This document shows, piece after piece, positions 36,122 to 46,558 of a stretch of 64,000 nt of DNA (its first letter is position 1; each line of letters opens with the position of its first letter). Below the pieces are notes generated by a model. It searched no databases, was not told the DNA's origin, and was given only the letters and a program-made list of their open reading frames with translations. The position numbers and the translations under genes are program-made. Source of the stretch: Malania oleifera (Eukaryota; Streptophyta; Magnoliopsida; Santalales; Ximeniaceae); the NCBI RefSeq assembly GCF_029873635.1, contig NC_080423.1:93663691-93727690 (forward strand), written 5' to 3'.

Positions 36122-37160
36122 ATGGATCCCAAGGATAATAATACGAACGCTGGAGGAAGCAGTAACGAAGGAGTCAAATGCGGACGGTAATGGCTCTATA
36201 TTGGCAATTCGGGACTTCAACCAATAGTTCATGATTGAGGTCATGCGGAGTTCTAGGGGGTAGGACCGTCCCACCACTGAGCTAGGGTGTACCATCGATC
36301 AGTTCACCCGCATGAATCCTCCCACATTCGTGGGAAGCGTTGACCCAATAGTTGTTGAGTATTGGGTGTGGGAAATCAAAAAGATCTTGGCCGTACTGCG
36401 TTGTACAGATGAGCAGAAGGTACTCTATGCCACGTTCAAGTTGACTAGAGAGGCCGAGAGATAGTGGCAGGAAATACATCTATCAGAGGAGCGAAGATTG
36501 GTACCTGTAGTGATGACTTGGAGTCACTTCAGAGAGTTTTTCTTTGACTGGTATTTTCCAGCTTCCGTTAGAAACGCTAAGGTAGAAGAGTTCTAGAATC
36601 TGACTCAAGGATAGCGGACTGTTCAGAAGTAGGCTGCCTGGTTTGTAGAGTAGTCACGTTTTGCTCCCTATATGGTACCAGACGAGTCCAGAAAGGCTTG
36701 GAGGTTTGAGAGGGGTATGAGGTAAGAGATCTTGAACCAGGTGGTTGTATTGTAGGTGCAAGATTTCTCTACACTGGTGGATAAGGCCACTGTGAAAGAG
36801 ACGAGCCTACAGGGAGATGTGGGGGGTTTAAGACCTGAAGAAGAGACCTATGTCTTCTAGTTCTCACACGGGTGCGAGGCAGGGCCCTTGGATGAGGTAT
36901 GGAAATAGCAGAGACCAGTGATGGGAGATGGGTGGTGGAGTATTTTAGGGTATCTCATCATACCCTGCTTGCCCTACATGTGGCAAGAGGCATCTAAGGG
37001 AGTGCAGGGGAGGATTAGTTGGTTGCTTTTAGTGTGGTAGGCTCAAACATATGATGTGATATTATCACGCGACGTTGAACAATGCACCCCCACAGCATTA
37101 GTATCGGGGAGGTAACCAGGCACCGTGCGGAAACTACCGGAGGGGCATGACCTAGGCGCG
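36122..37160 (+). pseudogene. Element B Gag, decayed
   Basis: From the ATG at 36122 the translation follows Tekay/Del Gag through several frames: FTRMNPPTFVGS near 36305, LAVLRCTDEQKVLYATFKLTRE near 36390, and the zinc knuckle region at 36960-37060 (CPTCGKRHLREC and a second knuckle with a stop). It runs into the protease region. Multiple stops. Confidence 0.8.
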
Positions 37161-37161
37161 G

Positions 37162-38759
37162 GTGTATTCCTTGACTCCTGGCGACGCCGAGAATGGAGGA
37201 GATGTGGTAACAGGTAACATTTATGTGCTTTCAAATAGAGCTATTGTATTGTTTGACTCAAAAGCAACGCACTCTTTCATTTCTCAGGGGTTCATCAAAT
37301 TATGCGGGGTAGAGACACAATTGTTAGATGCCAAGTTAGATGTGGTCACACCGATAGGGTCAGTGGTAGTGTGTAGCAAAGTGATTAGAGACTACCCAAT
37401 GAAGATTAAGGGGAGAGTGTTTTCTGCTAGCTTGATTGTTTTTGACATGCATGGTTTTTATGTCATTATGGGGATGGGCTGGTTAGCATCCAGTTACGTG
37501 AGTAATGACTAACACAGGAAGAAGGTAGTGTTCAAACCTCCTGGGGAGCAGGAGTTTAAATTTGTTGGGTCATGTGGGCGCTCTACACCACAGATTCTTT
37601 CAGTCCTTAAGGAAAGGAGACTACTTCTGGAGGGATGCCAGGGGTACCTAGAGTTTGTGAAAGAAGCACTGAGGAAGGAACTTAAGCTTGAGGGTATCCT
37701 TGTGGTAAGGGAGTTCTCAGACGTTTTTCCTAAGGACTTATCAGGATTGCCTCCTGTTCGCGAGGTGGATTTTGCCATTAATTTGATTTTAGGGATGGCA
37801 CCAATTTCTAAAGCTCCATATAGAATGGCTCTAGCTGAACTAAAGGAGTTGAAGGAGCAACTACAGGAACTACTTGACAAGGGGTTTATTTGATCGAGCG
37901 TATCACCTTGGGGAGCACTGGGGTTGTTCTTAAAGAAAAAAAATGGGTTGATGAGGATGTGCATCGACTATAGGGAAATTAACAAAGTGATAGTAAAGAA
38001 TAAGTACCCATTACCTCGTATTGATGATCTGTTCAACCAGTTACAGGGCACACAAGTATTCTCCAAGATTGATCTTCAATCTGGGTATCATCAGGTGAAG
38101 GTTAAATCAGAGGATGTACCAAAGGCGACTTTCCACACTAGGTATGACCATTACGAATTTCTGGTTATGCCTTTTGGATTGACCAATGCTCCTGCGACAT
38201 TTATGGATCTGATGAAGAGGGTATTCCACAAGTACTTAGATCAGTTCATGGTTGTTTTTATCGATGACTTCCTGATTTATTCGAGGATCCATAAGGAGCA
38301 TGCGACTCATTTGAGATTGGTACTTCAGGTACTTCAGGAAAGAAGTTGTTTGCTAAATTCAAGAAATGCGAATTCTAGTTGGAACAAATTGCATTTTTGG
38401 GACATGTAATGTCCAAGGAAGGTGTTTTAGAGGACATGAGCAAAATAGAGGCAGTAATTGATTGGGCGAGACCGAGGAATGAGCATGAGTTTAGAAGTTT
38501 CTTGGGTCTGGCAGGATATTATTGTCGATTTGTAAAGGAATTTTCTAGACTGTCAGGTGCTCTGACATGGCTTATGAGGAAAAACATGAAGTTTGAATGG
38601 ACTGATGAGTGCGAGCAGAGTTTTTAGGAACTGAAGCAGTGACTAGTCACTACCCCAGTGTTGACCATTCCATCTGAAGATGGTGGATTTGTGATCTACA
38701 GTGACGCATCTTAGAAAGGACTCGGGTGTGTCTTAATACAATAGGAAAAGGTCATCGTG
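37162..38759 (+). pseudogene. Element B Pol (protease, RT), cut by element D
   Basis: The protease has DSKATHSFIS, with Lys for the usual Gly of DSGATHSF. The reverse transcriptase (37528-38640) has [43 protein letters not shown] and FIDDFLIYS, and ends with [18 protein letters not shown]. The RNase H begins (IYSDAS) and is cut at 38759 where the LTR of element D starts. A one-base frameshift near 38340 and several stops break it. The rest of RNase H and the integrase were not found to the right, so they have been lost. Confidence 0.88.
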
Positions 38760-40341
38760 TGTAACGCCCTGAACCCCTCGTGGGTCCAGGTGCTACTTTA
38801 GTGATGTCTGTGTACCTGATACCATCTCATAACAATAAACATGCAGCAGAAGTAATAAAACATTCTCCATATATACATTACCAAAGTTCTAAGTTCTTTC
38901 ATACATAAAGGTTTTCCAAACATCCATATTACAAACCAACCGAAAACTGGACAACTAGTTCAGTCTAAACAACCATAATATATATCAATTAACTTACAAC
39001 ATAACTTACATACACCTGAGATCATACGGACCTTCCTAAAAAGATTATTCCAACTTTCACTCCCTGACGCTACTAAGCACGATACCTGTTATTTTTTGAA
39101 AAAATGATTTGTATATTGGGGTGAGACACTTCTCAGTAAGAGAGATCAAGTTAATATCAGTGTGTGAACAACATGCATTAGTGTGTACATAAAACATCCA
39201 TTCTTTATATAATCGAAAATAACTGTCTTTATATCCTACATACTTATACAGTTGAAAATACTCGTTCCATTTTCCTGATATAAACAGTTCATTATCACAT
39301 AACATCATTTACATAAATATACAGATATGCATAAAAGACACCTACTAAGACTAACTGCGATGTAAAAACCCCCGTGCTCAGGGTTGTGCTGCCCAAAGGC
39401 CGGACTAAGCCTAGGGTGATCAACCTAGACAAAGTTAAACATACATTCGAGTCTAACACCGTCCACGCAGGCATCTGAAATTTCTTGCGTGTTCCTATTG
39501 CCCTACCATGTCTTGAAAGTCCAGGCTTCCAGGTAAGGTACACCCTCTACCGAGGCTAATTGGCTGAAGCCACCTACACCACTCTCGCAGTATAGTGTGG
39601 CCGCACATGGTCACTTATATATTTCCTAGCAATGGTACTGTGCTCATAACATAATGGTCCTCAGGGTTCCTAGAGCATATCGAGTAATTTAAGTAGTAAA
39701 AACATATTTCATATTCATTTCATATAAAACCTGTCATTAAAACCTCTGGCCCTCGGCTACGATATAAAACTTGGCTCCCAACCATTAAACCTAATCCTGG
39801 CCTTCGCGGTCGTAAACATCATCTTGGCCCTTGCGGCCATAAACATAATCCTTTATTTTCATAAGCAGTTCTAGTATTTCACAAACATTCATTATTTCGG
39901 TTACAAAAGAGTACATACATATCATTTTCCTGCCACACAATTTCCTGTACTTTGATATAGCCTGTAGGCAACTAAGAAAACATAGCATATACAGTTTGAA
40001 AATATAAAACTAAGCTTCTCACTGTTCGTTCATACTGAAAATACCATAACGTATATCCTAGATTTGAAAACGGATACTTTGAACGGTTGGTTTTAGAAAT
40101 CTCAACTGAAAAAATAAATATACTTACATTATAAACATTTCAAATGGTTCAATTTTATTAAAAAAGTTGACTTAACTTAACCCCTTTCCCTATTTCTGAA
40201 AAAGAATCCGAAATGCTCGAAAATCGAACCCTAACTTTTTCTCGAGATCAAGAATCTACTCCACTAGGATTGTAGATATTCGCTCCCTGATCTTCATGGT
40301 AACCTCCGATCGTCGATTCGGGCTACGAATAGTGAAGAAAC

Positions 40342-40344
<3 letters not shown>

Positions 40345-40393
<49 letters not shown>
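40345..40393. repeat. GA microsatellite in the element D LTR leader
   Basis: About 24 GA units just downstream of the TATA box on the element's own strand, where they read as CT. Confidence 0.95.
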
Positions 40394-40397
<4 letters not shown>

Positions 40398-40455
40398 GCT
40401 TTCTTAATGAAGAAGCAAACAAAAATCCTATTTATAGACTCTTGAACTGGTCAAA

Positions 40456-40646
40456 TTCATCGACGAAGTGGCGCCCTCGTCGACGAGCTACAGAAGGTCG
40501 TTCGTCGACAAAAGAAAGGCTTCGTCGATGAACCCTAAACTTGATATTTTTGGCTGTTCTGGATCTCTTCATTGACGAGACTCTGAATTTCGGCGACGAA
40601 CCACATAAAGGCCTTCATCGACGAGAACTTGGACTTCGTCAACGAA
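40456..40646 (-). promoter_or_regulatory. Eight-palindrome module of the element D promoter
   Basis: Four sites (TTCATCGACGAA, CTCGTCGACGAG, TTCGTCGACAAA, TTCGTCGATGAA), a spacer (about 40537-40568), then four more (TTCATTGACGAG to TTCGTCAACGAA). Total 191 bp, ending 20 bp from the TATA box. Confidence 0.8.
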
Positions 40647-40725
40647 GCTTGCTGTTCATTTTTTTGAAAATTTTCCATTCTTATTTAACTTTCCTTTTTT
40701 TTTTTTCTGGGTTCGGGTCTCTATA

Positions 40726-41098
40726 ATCTCCCCTCCTTATAAAAATTTCGTTCTTGAAATTTGCTAACTATTTTCTATCACATCATTTGAACTATCACTG
40801 CTTTGACTCTAGGAAGAGCTGGTGGCCACCCACATAGTAGCCCTATCTCAAATTTATTACCTGCCCTCACTTATGGCGAAGGAATACTATGGTTACACAT
40901 AATATCTCAGGAATTTACAATACCATACATAATCCTCCTAGAGACCATTCATACATAAACAACCGACACACTAAACATACTTAGCCTACTTGACTTGCAT
41001 ATAAAACTAAATACGTACCTGTCCAACCGTACCGGTTTATTTAATACCGATAAACACTGAAAAGTTGTGGGTACTTCTAGCGTAATTCTATCTCTAGC
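40726..41098 (-). pseudogene. Element D, end of Pol and 3' untranslated part
   Basis: Reading leftwards from 41098, the frame continues the chromodomain tail interrupted at 54145 (SWELE then RYPQLF-like residues), followed by noncoding sequence up to the polypurine tract. The stretch is separated from the rest of D by the insertion of element C. Confidence 0.75.
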
Positions 41099-41178
41099 TG
41101 TAGTGACCCAAATATTTAAATATTTAAATAATGGAAGAAGGAGAAAAAAGGGAATTAAAAGAAATAATTAAACAGGTC

Positions 41179-41367
41179 CTCGTCGACGAACACAGGAAAT
41201 TCTTCGACGAGAGAACAAGGGGGTCTCATCGATGAGGGAGCATTTCGTCGACGAGAAAGTACCGAGAGGATGTTTTGGCAAATTCTGAATTTCTTCGACG
41301 AGGGGAGAGTTCGTCGACGAATTATCTTCATGACCTCGTCGACGAGGTGACATGGCTCGTCAATAAA
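41179..41367 (+). promoter_or_regulatory. Eight-palindrome module, element C 5' LTR
   Basis: Sites in order include CTCGTCGACGAA, TTCTTCGACGAG, CTCATCGATGAG and TTCGTCGACGAG, then a spacer with ACCGAGAGGATG, then TTCTTCGACGAG, TTCGTCGACGAA, CTCGTCGACGAG and CTCGTCAATAAA. The last site ends 8 bp before the TATA box. Confidence 0.85.
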
Positions 41368-41375
41368 GGCCAATG

Positions 41376-41383
41376 TATAAATA
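41376..41383 (+). promoter_or_regulatory. TATA box of element C 5' LTR
   Basis: TATAAATA between the palindrome module and a CT-rich leader. Confidence 0.75.
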
Positions 41384-41992
41384 AGCCAAACTTCATTTTT
41401 TTTAGCTGAAATCCAATGCCCAAACTCTCTCTCTCACCTCCCTTCGTCCCTCCACCCTTCTCTCTTAATTTCTAGGTCCGTTTGCCGCCGGATCGGCGAT
41501 CCGAAGCCACCACGACACTCCTGGAGAAGTTCTCTGCATATCTATTAGAGTGGATGGTCGGTGGGACGAGCTTGGAATTCATCCCAAATTCGGGGTAAGG
41601 TTTTTATTCAATATTTGACCTTCCTAATAGTTGTAGAAAACGTAGTACGTGTAGAAATACTAAAATTTTATTCTCGAAAATGTTGTTTCTAGGGTGTTGA
41701 ACGAGGAACCTAGCGAGTGTTGGATTGATTGCTTTAGGGGTTTTTCCAAGAGTCAGGTAAGGGGATAAATTAAGTTAGTTATTTTATGAAAATATATGTA
41801 TGATATTATAGCATTTGATTTCAGAAAATAAATATATTTATATATACACTATGTAGGGAAAATACTGTTGTAACTGACGATATGTTCTGAATATACGTGA
41901 AACCCATTTTGTGTGGCATGAGTAGAATTTATGATGAATTACTGTTTTCTGGGAATATGATAATGATATAGATTTTTATAATGAAAAACTGG

Positions 41993-42205
41993 TGTACGAG
42001 CAGAGCTATGGATATGCTTTGCCGGCGTACGAGCCGAGCTATGGATATGTTTTGCCGTTGTACAGGTTGAGCTATGGATATGTTTTTTTGGCATACGGGC
42101 CGAGCTATGGATATATTCTGTCAGCGTACGGTCTAAGCTATGGATATGTTTTGCCGGCGTACAGGCTGAACTATGGTAAAATATGAAATGCCGGCGTACG
42201 AGCCG
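41993..42205 (+). repeat. Minisatellite in element C 5' LTR
   Basis: Five to six units of about 36 bp containing GAGCTATGGATATG and GCGTACG. The 3' LTR has fewer units (49017-49140), so copy number changed after insertion. Both strands stay open through the repeat, which creates spurious frames. Confidence 0.9.
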
Positions 42206-43208
42206 ATAATTTTCATGATGTATATATATATATGCAAAATGATGTGATGATATTGATTGGGCAATTAATAGTATGAAATATCCATGTATCACAGTTTCAT
42301 TATATGCTATATGTTATCAGAACCTGGTTGGCTTGGTTTAGGCTAGCACTTGCACGGTACCGCTGCTATGTGTTCATGATCATCATGATATTGTGTTAAC
42401 ACTGTCATACGGGGTGGTGTGAGGACAGATAGTCGTTGTGGTTTTAAGAAGTATGAGCATCCCTGGTGTACGGACTAGGTCTGGCAGACCCATTGGACTT
42501 ACAGACTATACTTTTGACTTGATAGTGGTTGATCAACCATTATCAGGTCCCGCCTTTGGGCCACACAACCGAGTCATGTGGGGGTAATACATGACAACAA
42601 CCAGCTAACCTACTAGGGTTGTTTTATTATTATTATAATATGAGATGAATTATGCTTATGAAAATCTAGTATGTTCTTCCATGTTATGAGTATATATGTT
42701 TTCCCAGATATGGTACAGACAGTTACACTGCTATGTTTATGTATGGTTTTATGTATAACACGGAAATACTCATGTTGCCACACACTAATATTAGTTTATT
42801 TCCCTTACTGAGAGGTGTCTCACCCCGAATTATATGAACTTTTCAGAAGCCCCTGATAGGAGAGCGGATAAAGCTCCGTTGAAGTAGTTACAGCTGGTCT
42901 GCCCTTTTTGAAGGGTAAGTGTTTTGGTAGGGTCGGATGTATTTTGTGGGAAATGACACTAGGACTCCTTTTGAGTTGTAAATATAATTACAATGGATGT
43001 AGTAACTCTGGTATTGTGGTATGGTATGGTGTAGATGGTATTATGAGGTGTTTATGATTTATGTTTCCTGTTGCTTAAGCTTCCGTACTGTATTCTGATG
43101 TATCCCTGGTACCCACGGGTTCAGGTTGATTATGATCTGCCGAGATTATTATATCAAATTTTACTATTATAGAAAAAAAATGTGGAAATTAAGCAGGTCA
43201 TCACAGTT

Positions 43209-43220
43209 TGGTATTAGAGC
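43209..43220 (+). other. Element C primer-binding site
   Basis: TGGTATTAGAGC, three bases after the LTR; one C-to-T change from the canonical initiator Met tRNA site. Confidence 0.85.
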
Positions 43221-43509
43221 CTAGGTTGCTAGATTCTGTAGACTTTAGAATGCAGCGGAAACGATGCCAGAGTATAGGTAAAGAATTTGAGGTGTTGTTT
43301 TACAGTCTAGAGGCAAGACTCTCATGGTGGGTTATGTTCTTTTCCTAGAGTGACGATTCCAGGAAAACCATAGTAAACTATTGTAGGGTTGTGTTCCTAG
43401 AATGTAGGACTGGGGTTAGGAATGAGTTGAGGAAGTTAAAGTGGGAAACTATGTTAGGTGTGTAAGCTATAAGTATAGGATTTCTAAGTTACGTTTGTTG
43501 TTTTTTAGG

Positions 43510-44560
43510 ATGGATCTAAGACGAGGTAGTGCCCATGTGAGTGGCAGTGATGGGCCAGGGCCCTTAGGAGCAGGTGGGACTGACTCTGATGCAGTACTAC
43601 GTAGCGTGGCTCAATAGGTTATGCCTGAGATCGCTAGGAGCTCTGGAGAACAGGGTGGTCCATCTGTAGGCCATGGGTGTACCATAGAGAAGTTTACGAA
43701 GATGAATCCTCAAGAATTTTCAGGAGGAGTCGATCTTGTAGCCGCTGAGAATTGGATGCAGGAGATTGAGAAAATGTTGGCTATGTTGCAGTGTACAGAA
43801 GAACAAAGGGTCCTCTTTGCCACTTATAAACTAACAAGAGAGGCTGAGAGGTGGTGGTCTGCTGTGAGACTTCTAGAGCAGCAGAGCACGACGCCGATAG
43901 CTATGACTTGGGATCGATTTAAAGAGTTGTTCTTTGATAGATATTTTTCAGCTACTGTTAGGGAGGCTAAAGGGGAGGAGTTCCTGAGTTTAAAGCAGGG
44001 ACAATTATCGGTCCAGCAGTATGCGGCGCGGTTTATAGAGCTTTCTCGCTTCGCTTCGTATATTGTGCCTGATAAGGTGAGAAATGCGAGACTATTTGAA
44101 ATAGGTTTGAGGTGAAGCATATTTAAGCAGGTGATAGTGCTAAGAATCCAGGATTTTGCTGAGCTAGTCGACAGAGCAGCCTTGGTAGAGGTTGGTGAGC
44201 GTCTGGATGCATAGGAGCAGGGATAGAGGAAGAGATCTACATCTTTGGGCTACTAGCAGGGCCGTAGACAGAATCAGTGGAGGAGAGGAAACCATGGCAA
44301 AGGATGGAGGCAGGATACTAGAGGACGTAAGGTGCAGGCAGTGCAGGGTACTCCTGTCTGTCAGACTTGTGGGAGGAGACACTGGGGAGACTGTCGAGTA
44401 GATGGAGCTGTCTGCTATCGCTACGGTAGACAGGAGCATATGGTGTGAGACTACCTTACACCACCAGATGCAGCTTCTGCTCCTAGACCATACCGAGGAG
44501 GATATCAGGTGCCACGTGGGGTCCAACAGAGGAATATGACTCCAGCCAGAGTGTTCGCTC
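43510..44560 (+). pseudogene. Element C Gag
   Basis: From the ATG at 43510, with a stop at 43618, the main open part (43621-44115) reads as a well-kept Gag capsid: FTKMNPQEFSGGVD, AENWMQEIEKMLAML, RWWSAV, DRFKELFFDRYFSATVR and LSVQQYAARFIELSRFA. After a stop at 44113 the C-terminal part has two zinc knuckles near 44370-44450 (CQTCGRRHWGDC, then CYRYGRQEHMV with a lost cysteine). Only a handful of stops make this the best preserved Gag in the window. Confidence 0.85.
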
Positions 44561-46558
44561 TGACTCCGGGTGATGCTGAGACAACTGGTGATGTGGTGAC
44601 AGGTATGGTTAGTATGCTTTCTTTTAAAGTTATTACATTGTTTGATTCAAGAGCCATACACTTGTTTGTGTCTTCAAGATGCGTTAAATTATATGGGGTA
44701 GACACACAATCATTAGATGTTGAACTGATGGTATCTACACCGACCAGGTCAACAGTAAGGTGTAGTAGGGTACTATGGAGCTGTCCAGTTGATATTCAAG
44801 GGGAAATTCTGTCTGCCAATCTGATAGTGCTAGACATGCATGGATTTGATGTAATCTTCGGCATGGATTGACTAGCAGCTAATTTTGCTATTATAGAATG
44901 CCAATGACGAGAAGTGTTATTCAGACCTCCATGAAGAGTAGAATTCAGGTTCGAAGGGTCGCGAGTGCAATCTTCGCCACAGCTAGTTTCAACTATTCAG
45001 GCAAGGAGACTACTGCTGAGTGGTTGTCAGGGGTTTATGGCATTTGTGAAGGAAATGTCAGGGAATGAATTGAAACTCACTAGCACGCTTGTAGTAAAGA
45101 AGTTGACACATGTTTTCCAGATGAATTACTAGGGTTGCCACCTGATCGGGAGGTAGATTTTCCTATTGATCTACTTCTGGACACAGTGTCGATTTCTAAA
45201 GTACCTTACCGAATGGTGCCAGTAGAATAGGCAAAATTCAAGAATCGATTGCAAGATTTGCTTGATAAGGGCTTTATATGACCTAGTGTATCGCCATAGG
45301 GAACTCCAGTTTTTTTTGTAAAGAAGAAAGACGGGACTATAAGGATGTGTATAGATTATAGAGAAATTAATAAAGTAGCAATCAAGAACAAGTATCCTCT
45401 ACCCCATATAGATGATTTGTTTGACCAGCTCCAAGGAACACAGGTATATTCAAAGATTGACCTCAAATCAGGTTATCATCAAGTGAAAGTGAAAGCAGAA
45501 GACGTCTTGAAGACGACCTTCAGGACCAGGTACAAGCATTACAAATTTCTTGTTATGCCGTTTGATTTGACGAATGCTTCTGCAGTATTTATGGACTTGA
45601 TAAATAAAGTCTTCCACCAATATTTAGACCAGTTTGTTGTTGTTTTTATTGACGATGTACTGATCTATTCGAGGAATTATGAGGAACATGAGATACACTT
45701 GAGGCAGGTTCTACAGATGCTCAGGGAAAAGAAGTTGTACACCAAGTTCAGTAAATGTAAATTCTGGCTTGAGAAGGTTGTGTTTTTGGGGCATGTTATT
45801 TCAGGAGATGGTATTTCTGTGGATCCTAGTAAAATTGATGTGGTTGTGAATTGGGCTAGACCGAGAAATGTTCTGGAGATCAGGAGTTTCTTGGGGTTAG
45901 CTGGGTATTACCATCGTTTCGTCGAGGGATTCTCAGTGTTATCAAGGCCTCTAACATGACTGACAAGGAAGAATGTCAAGTTTAAGTGGGACGATAACTG
46001 TGAGCAGAGTTTTCAGAAGTTGAAACAGAGGCTTGTTATGACACCGGTGCTGATCATCCCGTCATAGGGTGAAGGTTATGTCATTTAAAGTGATGCGTAC
46101 TTGAAAGGACTTGACTGTGTATTGATGCAGCATGGCAGGGTGTAGCGTATGCTTCTAGGCAGTTGAAAAAGTATGAAAAGAACTACCCTACTCATGATCT
46201 TGAGTTGGCTGCAATAGTACACGCATTGAAAATTTGGAAGCATTACTTGTATGGCGAGCGGTGTGAGATTTTCTCTGACCACAAGAGTTTAAAGTACTTT
46301 TTCTCCTAGAAGGAATTGAATATAAGGCAGAGATAGTGGTTGGAGCTTATTAAATATTTTGACTACACTATCAGTTACCACCCAGGGAAGGCGAACGTGG
46401 TAGCTGATGCATTGAGCAGGAAGTCCAAGGAACGAGCGTTGGCGGCTTTGGAGATCCAGTATCTGATCATGATGGATCTGGAGAGACATGGTATAGAGTT
46501 GGTTGAGGGTGGTCCTCATGTATGTATTGCCAGTCTGGTGGTGCAGCCTACTCTGTAG
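44561..46558 (+). pseudogene. Element C Pol: protease, RT, RNase H
   Basis: The protease segment (to 44871) has DSRAIHLFVS in place of DSGATHSFVS. The reverse transcriptase (main open part 45345-45959) has [38 protein letters not shown] with both aspartates, and [13 protein letters not shown]. RNase H (46040-46440) has KSDAY in place of [23 protein letters not shown], and [18 protein letters not shown]. Stops at 44869, 45286, 45957 and 46308 and a frameshift near 45100 inactivate it. Confidence 0.9.

Larger units (their letters stand above)
38760..40725 (-). mobile_element. Element D 3' LTR (minus orientation)
   Basis: On the minus strand it begins just after a polypurine tract (AAGGAGGGGAGAT) at plus 40738-40726 and ends ...GGCGTTACA at plus 38760. 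It carries the eight-palindrome module (plus 40456-40646), a TATAAATA box (plus 40429-40436), a GA run in the leader (40345-40393), a GGCC-rich minisatellite (39740-39850) and the CACACACTGATATTA block near 39160. The target duplication beside it would be TCGTG (38755-38759). Its partner was not found. Confidence 0.82.
41099..43205 (+). mobile_element. Element C 5' LTR (2107 bp)
   Basis: It starts TGTAGTGACCC, ends GGTCATCACA, and is preceded by CTAGC (41094-41098), repeated after the 3' LTR (54145-54149). Inside are the eight-palindrome module (41179-41367), TATAAATA (41376), splice-like signals at 41595, 41692, 41757 and 42846, a minisatellite (41993-42205) and the CACACACTAATATTAG block (about 42776). 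Confidence 0.92.

Noticed and set aside
37509-37964. 151-codon minus-strand frame
   Set aside because: It is the complement of the element B protease-RT coding sequence. A comparable complement frame occurs at 43824-44120.
41939-42292. Open frames with KHIHSSARTPA or PSYGYVLPAY repeats, on both strands
   Set aside because: They are translations of the LTR minisatellite, which happens to lack stops; the repeat also lies in noncoding LTR sequence in the 3' copy.
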